DNA from: an uncultured Erysipelotrichaceae bacterium
Lineage (GTDB): Bacteria; Bacillota_I; Bacilli_A; Erysipelotrichales; Erysipelotrichaceae
Direction: 5' to 3'
DNA: 5,081 bases
Assembly: GCA_902782505.1 (NCBI GenBank)
Contig: CACZNO010000246.1
Span: 1 to 5,081, forward strand
In this document: in pieces, positions 1 to 5,081 of the stretch
How positions within the stretch are numbered: the stretch's first letter is position 1
Layout of the letters: every line of letters starts with the position of its first letter
Notes under the pieces: generated by a model
What the model saw: the letters and a program-made list of their open reading frames with translations, nothing else
Database searches by the model: none
Told to the model about the DNA's origin: nothing
Position numbers and translations under genes: made by a program

Positions 1-962
1 AATAACGCCGGGTCCAGAACGTCCGGACGGTTCGTCGCGGCTATAATGACGATTCCCTTGTTTTCCCCGATGCCGTCCATTTCGACCAGCAGCTGGTTCA
101 GCGTCTGTTCACGTTCATCGTGGCCGCCGCCCAAACCGGCGCCTCTTTGTCTGCCGACCGCGTCGATTTCATCGATGAAGATCATGCACGGAGCGGTCTG
201 TTGGGCTTTCTTGAACATGTCACGGACACGGCTCGCGCCGACGCCGACGAACATTTCCACGAATTCCGAACCCGAGATCGAATAGAACGGAACGTTCGCT
301 TCCCCGGCAACAGCCTTCGCCAGCAGCGTTTTCCCGGTTCCGGGTGCGCCTGCCAGAAGAATGCCTTTCGGGATCTTCGCGCCTAAGCGGGAGAACTTCT
401 TCGGATTCTTCAGGTAATCGATCAGTTCGCTCATTTCTTCTTTTTCTTCATCGCATCCCGCGACATCGGAGAAGCGGATCCTCGTATCACTTTCCAGTCT
501 CGCTCTGGAACGCCCGAAATCCATCGCCTGGGAATTGGCGCTTCCGTTGAGTCTGGTGAACATGAAAATCACGATTCCGCCCATAATAATCAGCGGCACC
601 CATGTCGTTAAGAAATCCACCCAGTAGTTCCGTGCGTTGGGATTGACGACGACCATCTTTCCTTCTTCCACCATGCCGCTCAGGGTTTCCGTCAGGGCAT
701 TGAGCTGGTCCTCGGTATTGGGAACCGCCGCGGTAAAGGAATAGGTCGTCTCGCCTTCTTTGTACTGACCGGTGATGTCCACGACCGTGTTCTCCACGCT
801 CAGTTTTACTGCGGTGATGTTCTTCTTTCCAAGCAGCGCCATGAACTGGTCATAGCTGAGATTCTTGGTCTGCGAACCTCCCGAGTAAAAGAACATGATA
901 AACAACGCGCCCGCCACGATCAGATACGGCAGAAAATACGACCATTTGCGGTTAGTATTCAA
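1..962 (-). CDS. ftsH: ATP-dependent zinc metalloprotease FtsH (N-terminal 320 residues, 3' part beyond window)
   Basis: This is the membrane-anchored AAA+ protease that extracts and degrades membrane and some cytosolic proteins as a hexamer. Visible parts in order are a first membrane helix at about residues 8-27, an extracytoplasmic domain at about 30-115, a second helix at about 118-136, and the AAA+ module from about 163. The module shows Walker A GAPGTGKT (205-212), the pore-loop FVG (238-240), Walker B MIFIDE (260-265) and ATNRPD (309-314), which opens the second region of homology. The arginine fingers and the HEXXH zinc protease site lie beyond the left edge, so they cannot be checked. 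The start is TTG at 962: an in-frame TGA lies three codons upstream and AAGGAGTG sits 9 nt before it, while the next ATG (residue 23) would destroy the first helix. The gene begins 18 bp after hpt and is probably cotranscribed with it. The Walker A has Ala where FtsH usually has Pro (GPPGTGKT). Confidence 0.97.
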   Translation of the reverse strand, partial: MNTNRKWSYFLPYLIVAGALFIMFFYSGGSQTKNLSYDQFMALLGKKNITAVKLSVENTVVDITGQYKEGETTYSFTAAVPNTEDQLNALTETLSGMVEEGKMVVVNPNARNYWVDFLTTWVPLIIMGGIVIFMFTRLNGSANSQAMDFGRSRARLESDTRIRFSDVAGCDEEKEEMSELIDYLKNPKKFSRLGAKIPKGILLAGAPGTGKTLLAKAVAGEANVPFYSISGSEFVEMFVGVGASRVRDMFKKAQQTAPCMIFIDEIDAVGRQRGAGLGGGHDEREQTLNQLLVEMDGIGENKGIVIIAATNRPDVLDPAL

Positions 963-971
963 GTTTCTTCA

Positions 972-979
972 CACTCCTT
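972..979 (-). promoter_or_regulatory. Ribosome binding site fixing the TTG start of ftsH
   Basis: AAGGAGTG lies in the 18-bp gap between the hpt stop codon and ftsH, 9 nt before TTG. With the in-frame TGA just upstream of TTG, it makes TTG the only start that keeps the first membrane helix. No promoter fits in this gap, so ftsH probably depends on transcription from hpt or further upstream. Confidence 0.8.
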
Positions 980-980
980 T

Positions 981-1529
981 TTAGTGCGTATATACCTCCG
1001 GTTTTAATACGGCGATATACGGGATGTTGCGGTAGAGCTGGTCATAGTCCAAGCCGAATCCGACAACGAATTTGTTGGGGATCGTAAATCCGACCCAATC
1101 CGCTTCCACATCCACTTCTCTTCTTTCCGGTTTATCCAGAAGGGAAACGACTTTTACGCTTCTCGCTCCCTTATTATACAGTAATTCTTTTACGTGAAGA
1201 ATCGTAATGCCCGTGTCGACAATGTCTTCCACCAACAGTACATCCTTTCCGATGATCGACGAATGAAGGTCCAGCAGGATCTTGATATCGCCCAATGATT
1301 CCGTCCCGGAATAACTCGACGCTGCCATGAAATCATACTGAACAGGCAGATCGATCCGCTTCACCAGTTCCGACATGAACGGAACCGCGCCGCGCAGCAA
1401 TCCGACAATCAACAGATTCTCCGGTTCTTTTTCGTATTCCTTCGTCAGGACCGCGCCTAATTCCTTGCATTTTGCCAGAATTTCTTCTTCCGTAACCAAC
1501 ACTTCAGCAATCAACGGTTTTTCGTACAT
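981..1529 (-). CDS. hpt: Hypoxanthine-guanine phosphoribosyltransferase
   Basis: This cytosolic purine-salvage enzyme joins hypoxanthine or guanine to PRPP, giving IMP or GMP and pyrophosphate. The protein has 182 residues, the usual bacterial HPRT length. It shows the PRPP-binding loop LLVEDIVDTG (98-107) with the paired acidic residues E101/D102 and D105. The mobile catalytic-loop motif SSYSGT is at 71-76. The purine-contacting Lys is probably K133 in LLDKPERR, and the C-terminal FVVGFGLDYDQ (154-164) is typical of HPRT rather than adenine or xanthine enzymes. LLRGAVPF (44-51) is the N-terminal PRPP-contact segment. The ATG start has GGAGGG 6 nt upstream. The gene has its own promoter-like sequence in the 75-bp gap behind tilS and is followed after 18 bp by ftsH; the tilS-hpt-ftsH order is common in Firmicutes. 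The call is firm, but relative preference for hypoxanthine or guanine cannot be read from sequence. Confidence 0.97.
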   Translation of the reverse strand: MYEKPLIAEVLVTEEEILAKCKELGAVLTKEYEKEPENLLIVGLLRGAVPFMSELVKRIDLPVQYDFMAASSYSGTESLGDIKILLDLHSSIIGKDVLLVEDIVDTGITILHVKELLYNKGARSVKVVSLLDKPERREVDVEADWVGFTIPNKFVVGFGLDYDQLYRNIPYIAVLKPEVYTH

Positions 1530-1557
1530 ACTATTCCCTCCGAATAAATTTATGGTA

Positions 1558-1566
1558 ATTATACCA
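1558..1566 (-). promoter_or_regulatory. Extended -10 promoter element for hpt(-ftsH)
   Basis: A perfect TATAAT (1563-1558) is preceded by TGG, giving a TGN extended -10. This predicts a start near 1551 and a leader of about 22 nt carrying the GGAGGG site. No good -35 sits 16-18 bp upstream (the sequence there is about AAAACC). A TTGACA does occur at 1574-1569, but only 3 nt before TATAAT, so it cannot serve as its -35. Read as a -35, its own -10 would be a weak TTTATT adjoining the ribosome binding site, placing the start too late. The extended -10 reading is therefore preferred; the promoter is inferred, not shown. Confidence 0.65.
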
Positions 1567-1585
1567 TGTCAAGCGAAAACGGTTT

Positions 1586-1601
1586 TGTGATTTATAACAC
1601 A
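1586..1601. promoter_or_regulatory. CRP/FNR-family-like palindrome upstream of hpt
   Basis: On the minus strand the site reads TGTGT-TATAAA-TCACA, matching 9 of 10 conserved positions of the TGTGA-N6-TCACA consensus used by many CRP/FNR-family regulators. Its centre lies about 42.5 bp upstream of the start predicted from the extended -10, close to the class II activator position (-41.5). The promoter's poor -35 fits activator dependence. The gap is AT-rich, so chance is possible, and no regulator gene is in the window. Confidence 0.3.
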
Positions 1602-1604
1602 ATT

Positions 1605-2873
1605 TTATGGATTTGTAAGATTTTTGCCTGATTTCCTTCGCAGATACCAGTTGTAGGGAAGTTTATAATGGTCCACGTCGCATCCGATCCCGGGAACCAG
1701 CACAATCTTCCCGTCTTTATTTTCCAGAACCGGCCACGTTTCACGTGCGTACCGCGGGATTTTCCGGTCGATGAAAAACCGCGACAGTTTCTTGGTGCCG
1801 TAGCGAAGCCGGATCTCATCGCCTTCCTTCGGCGAACGGATTTTGACCGGAAAATCCCCTTTTGTAAGATATACTCCTTCCACGGATTCTCCTTCCGAAG
1901 AAGTAAAGAAATACGGATTTTCCGCCGCATGCCGGTTTTTCCGCGTGATTTCATAGGGCACCGCCGGTTCATGAAGGCATAATTTCCCGTAATCCAGATC
2001 CCAGATTGCCGTTTTGGATAACAGGATGCGCCGGTTGGTTCCCAAGCTCAGCTGCCGGTCGATTTCCGTCAGACGGGCATCGGAGAAATGATACGCCTCC
2101 TCAATTCCTTCATCGATCAGGTATTGCCGGATCATACCGGTGCGCACGTTCGGATCCGTTGTGCCGTAGGCCTTCGGATCAAAGGGATCCAGACATTCTG
2201 CGCACCGGCGGAGTTCTTCGATCTTTTTGGACAGTTCCCGGTTTTGCGCGCAAATCTCTTCGCGGATCTTCGCGCGTTCTTCCTTCGTCATCGTTTTGAC
2301 CGTGTCCTGGCGAATCTCATTGCGCCTATGGATCCGGGTATCGTTGGTATAATCGAGATAATACGGAATTTTCTGTTCGATCACGTAATCCAGCAATTCC
2401 TTCTTCGTATTGTCCAATAACGGACGGTAAACCAAGAGCCCCCGGACTTTTCCCTCTTCCCGGATACCCCAGTAACTGAACGCGGAGCCTTTCTCCTTCT
2501 GCATGAAATATGTTTCGATCAAATCGTCTTCCTGGTGACCCATGAAGATCCCCGCGTAATGATATTTCTCCGCAAGTTTTTTGAAGTACGCGTACCGGAA
2601 ATCCCTGGCCCAGGCCTCAAAATTTCCTTCCCCGTTATGACGGACATGACAAAGGTGAACGCGGATCTTGTGAAGCCTGCAATACTTCCGCGTTCTGTTT
2701 TCTCCGAGATTCGAGACATCCGGAATATGATAATTGATGTGCACCGCCGCTACCTTGTATCCCCGCTTTACCAGCTGGTCCAGCAAAGCCATGGAATCCG
2801 GTCCGCCGGACACCGCCGCAAGATAGGTTTTCTTAGGATCTGCGTGCGTGTTCCATTTCAGATTTTCAGGCAT
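1605..2873 (-). CDS. tilS: tRNA(Ile)-lysidine synthetase
   Basis: TilS adenylates C34 of the CAU-anticodon tRNA-Ile and attaches lysine, making lysidine so that the tRNA reads AUA and is charged with isoleucine; it is usually essential. The 422-residue length is within the family range for the full three-domain form. The N-type ATP-pyrophosphatase P-loop SGGPDS is at 22-27. The second nucleotide/substrate motif is GHQEDDLIET (112-121). The tRNA-contact region DYTNDTRIHRRNEIR (174-188) holds the usual N-x-IR. The C-terminal TilS domain is recognisable at about 345-396 (IRSPKEGDEIRL, KKLSRFFIDRKIP, VLVPGIG). The segment after strand 2, HINYHIPDVSN (46-56), differs from the common HxxHxLRxxSD form. 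The ATG lies inside the end of the MazF-like gene with a 16-bp overlap; AGGAAG about 9 nt upstream is the nearest ribosome binding site. The overlap suggests translational coupling to that gene. Confidence 0.95.
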   Translation of the reverse strand: MPENLKWNTHADPKKTYLAAVSGGPDSMALLDQLVKRGYKVAAVHINYHIPDVSNLGENRTRKYCRLHKIRVHLCHVRHNGEGNFEAWARDFRYAYFKKLAEKYHYAGIFMGHQEDDLIETYFMQKEKGSAFSYWGIREEGKVRGLLVYRPLLDNTKKELLDYVIEQKIPYYLDYTNDTRIHRRNEIRQDTVKTMTKEERAKIREEICAQNRELSKKIEELRRCAECLDPFDPKAYGTTDPNVRTGMIRQYLIDEGIEEAYHFSDARLTEIDRQLSLGTNRRILLSKTAIWDLDYGKLCLHEPAVPYEITRKNRHAAENPYFFTSSEGESVEGVYLTKGDFPVKIRSPKEGDEIRLRYGTKKLSRFFIDRKIPRYARETWPVLENKDGKIVLVPGIGCDVDHYKLPYNWYLRRKSGKNLTNP

Positions 2874-3415
2874 TCTCTGAGTCTTCCTATAATCTCCTTG
2901 TACATGTTTCCGCCGGTTTCGATGTGCCCCGTGATCCGGATGATCCGGGCGGTATTGATATACTTTCCGTCATTCAGAAACAATACCGACCGCTTGTTCA
3001 GACCTTCCACATCTCCTAACGCGAACAGATGCCGGCAGCCTTCCGGATTTCTCCGGGGATGAAACGCCCTGGCATACGTCTTCTCGTTGGAAGTCATCGG
3101 GATCACAAAAGCCTTTCCTTCACATAAAGAGACGACCAGACCGAAGTGCTGGTATCCCGCTTCCTTCACATATCCGCGTCCGTAATCCAGATAACAGATA
3201 TCTCCCGGAGCGATCTGAAAGCCCAGATCCCGGCACGAATCATAAAGATGCCTTTCGTCCCAGTTCGCCGCACTGACAAGCCGGGCTTCCAGTTCCATCC
3301 TTGTCATCTCTACACATTGATGATACTCCTGTGCAAGATAATTTTGAATTTGTTTTCGCGAGTTTTGAAGCCAATCCGTTCCGCGCAGCCCGCTGCGTAT
3401 TTCTTTTGCGTCCAT
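2858..3415 (-). CDS. Orphan MazF/PemK-fold protein with N-terminal extension
   Basis: This 185-residue protein has a MazF/PemK-like (CcdB-fold) domain at about residues 68-165. It opens with PGDICYLDYG (70-79), continues through GYQHFGLVVS (87-96) and the strand-plus-turn VIPMTSN (104-110), and ends in RSVLFLND (142-149) and TARIIRITGHI (155-165). Canonical MazF/PemK toxins are sequence-specific endoribonucleases of about 110-120 residues; this one carries about 67 extra N-terminal residues of mostly helical, charged character. Where MazF has its catalytic Arg (RPxLV), this protein reads HFGLV, with H90 at the aligned place; the Thr of the PxTS motif is kept (T108). No antitoxin gene lies on either side. 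The ATG start is backed by AGGGGGTG 4 nt upstream; the frame stays open further upstream, but that part runs across the terminator and neighbouring genes. The gene overlaps tilS by 16 bp. It could be a domesticated toxin, an RNA-binding regulator, or a toxin with a built-in inhibitory extension. The fold call is fairly sure; the activity is unknown. Confidence 0.8.
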   Translation of the reverse strand: MDAKEIRSGLRGTDWLQNSRKQIQNYLAQEYHQCVEMTRMELEARLVSAANWDERHLYDSCRDLGFQIAPGDICYLDYGRGYVKEAGYQHFGLVVSLCEGKAFVIPMTSNEKTYARAFHPRRNPEGCRHLFALGDVEGLNKRSVLFLNDGKYINTARIIRITGHIETGGNMYKEIIGRLRECLKI

Positions 3416-3419
3416 AAGA

Positions 3420-3427
3420 CACCCCCT
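3420..3427 (-). promoter_or_regulatory. Ribosome binding site fixing the start of the MazF-like gene
   Basis: AGGGGGTG lies 4 nt before the ATG at 3415. It decides the start, because the reading frame remains open for more than 400 bp upstream through the atp terminator, the DUF1146 gene and atpC. Confidence 0.7.
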
Positions 3428-3434
3428 ATTATTC

Positions 3435-3457
3435 AATACGCAGGGATTCGCTGTATT
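3435..3457 (-). other. Imperfect inverted repeat in leader of the MazF-like gene
   Basis: On the minus strand AATACAG (3457-3451) can pair with CTGCGTATT (3443-3435) through a 7-nt loop, with a 2-nt bulge (CG) on the second arm. It lies between the atp terminator and the ribosome binding site of the MazF-like gene. It might be an operator or a leader hairpin; equally it may be chance. I see no convincing -35/-10 pair in this 46-bp gap. Confidence 0.25.
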
Positions 3458-3461
3458 CCCG

Positions 3462-3490
3462 AAAAAAAACGAACTCTTTCGAATTCGTTT
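3462..3490 (-). terminator. Intrinsic terminator of the atp operon
   Basis: On the minus strand the arms AAACGAATTC (3490-3481) and GAGTTCGTTT (3476-3467) form a 10-bp stem with one G-U pair, closed by a GAAA tetraloop (3480-3477). The T run continues to 3462, eight T in all, of which three can pair. The left arm begins on the last base of the DUF1146 stop codon, so it ends the atp transcription unit cleanly. The opposite strand has only a three-T tail, so it looks one-directional. Confidence 0.9.
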
Positions 3491-3680
3491 CAGGATAGAT
3501 TCAGAAAAAATGCCAGAAACTCCGCGCACATCCAGCCCAAAGCCATCGATAGCAGCACCAGCAGCACCTGTGCTTTCCCCGTTTGTCCCCGGCGCAGGAT
3601 TTTCGCGAAATCCAGTCCGCTCAATGCCCAGAAGGACAGCGAGAACATCGCCAGGTACAATACGACGCGCGCCCAGCGGA

Positions 3681-3684
<4 letters not shown>
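3490..3684 (-). CDS. DUF1146 (YwzB-like) small membrane protein at the end of the atp operon
   Basis: This 64-residue protein has two predicted membrane helices, at about 6-22 and 38-60, joined by a short polar loop with basic residues (KILRRGQTGKAQ, 28-39). The pattern FWALSGLDFAKILRRG followed by QVLLVLLSMALGW matches what I recall of the DUF1146/TIGR02327 family (B. subtilis YwzB): a W-A-L-x-x-L-D-F element, a basic loop with a conserved Gln, then a second helix. The family is often encoded right behind atpC in Firmicutes; its function is unknown to me. The ATG overlaps the atpC stop as ATGA, with a GGAAGG-type ribosome binding site about 9 nt upstream, and the atp terminator starts on its stop codon. 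The position implies production in step with ATP synthase, suggesting an accessory or assembly role; that is inference only. There is no cleavable signal peptide. Confidence 0.85.

Positions 3685-5081
<1,397 letters not shown>

Noticed and set aside
46..550. Three plus-strand open frames across the left end
   Set aside because: They are antisense to the conserved AAA+ coding frame of ftsH and have low-complexity, Ser/Arg-rich translations.
1569..1574. Perfect TTGACA (minus strand) as the hpt -35
   Set aside because: It lies 3 nt before TATAAT. Used as a -35 it would need a poor -10 next to the ribosome binding site, giving a transcript that begins too late to include it.
1575..1604. Possible terminator behind tilS (TTGTG/CACAA and AAAAC/GTTTT arms)
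   Set aside because: The stems are 5 bp and mostly A-T, one has almost no loop, and no U run of useful length follows.
1592..1972. 126-codon minus-strand open frame inside the end of tilS
   Set aside because: It is an out-of-frame shadow rich in Arg; the tilS frame in the same place carries the conserved C-terminal domain.
2535..3062. 175-codon open frame on the plus strand
   Set aside because: It is antisense to tilS and the MazF-like gene, both well supported, and its translation resembles no protein I know.
3416..3490. A small antitoxin gene upstream of the MazF-like gene
   Set aside because: The gap of about 75 bp is filled by the terminator, inverted repeat and ribosome binding site; no frame of useful length fits.

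Overview
Every supported gene in this window is on the minus strand, so transcription runs from high to low coordinates. The proteins are of Bacillota (Firmicutes) type. The end of an atp operon carries a DUF1146/YwzB-like membrane gene behind atpC, and a tilS-hpt-ftsH block follows, which is a classic Firmicutes arrangement. The TilS sequence variants (HINYHIPDVSN, GHQEDDLIET) and the moderate base composition make me lean towards Erysipelotrichia or a relative. That family-level guess is inference; the phylum-level call is firmer.

Layout from right to left: (1) atpD, the ATP synthase beta subunit, lacks its N-terminal part beyond the right edge. (2) atpC (epsilon) is coupled to it by an ATGA overlap. 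(3) A 64-residue two-helix membrane protein of the DUF1146 type is coupled to atpC by a second ATGA overlap. A strong intrinsic terminator (10-bp stem, GAAA tetraloop, U tract) begins on its stop codon and closes the atp operon. (4) A 185-residue MazF/PemK-fold protein has a long N-terminal extension and no neighbouring antitoxin. (5) tilS (tRNA-Ile lysidine synthetase) overlaps the end of the MazF-like gene by 16 bp. (6) hpt (hypoxanthine-guanine phosphoribosyltransferase) follows a 75-bp gap with a consensus extended -10 and a CRP/FNR-like palindrome near -42. (7) ftsH starts at TTG 18 bp after hpt and runs off the left edge before its protease domain.

The genes fall into two units: energy conversion (atp operon tail), and a housekeeping block of tRNA decoding, purine salvage and membrane proteolysis headed by a possible RNA-cleaving or RNA-binding protein. 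No stretch longer than 75 bp lacks a gene. I see no RNA gene, IS element, CRISPR array or prophage. Most of the window is ordinary core genome. The parts worth a second look are the orphan MazF-fold protein coupled to tilS, with His where the family has its catalytic Arg, and the possible activator site in front of hpt. I found no clear new multi-gene system.
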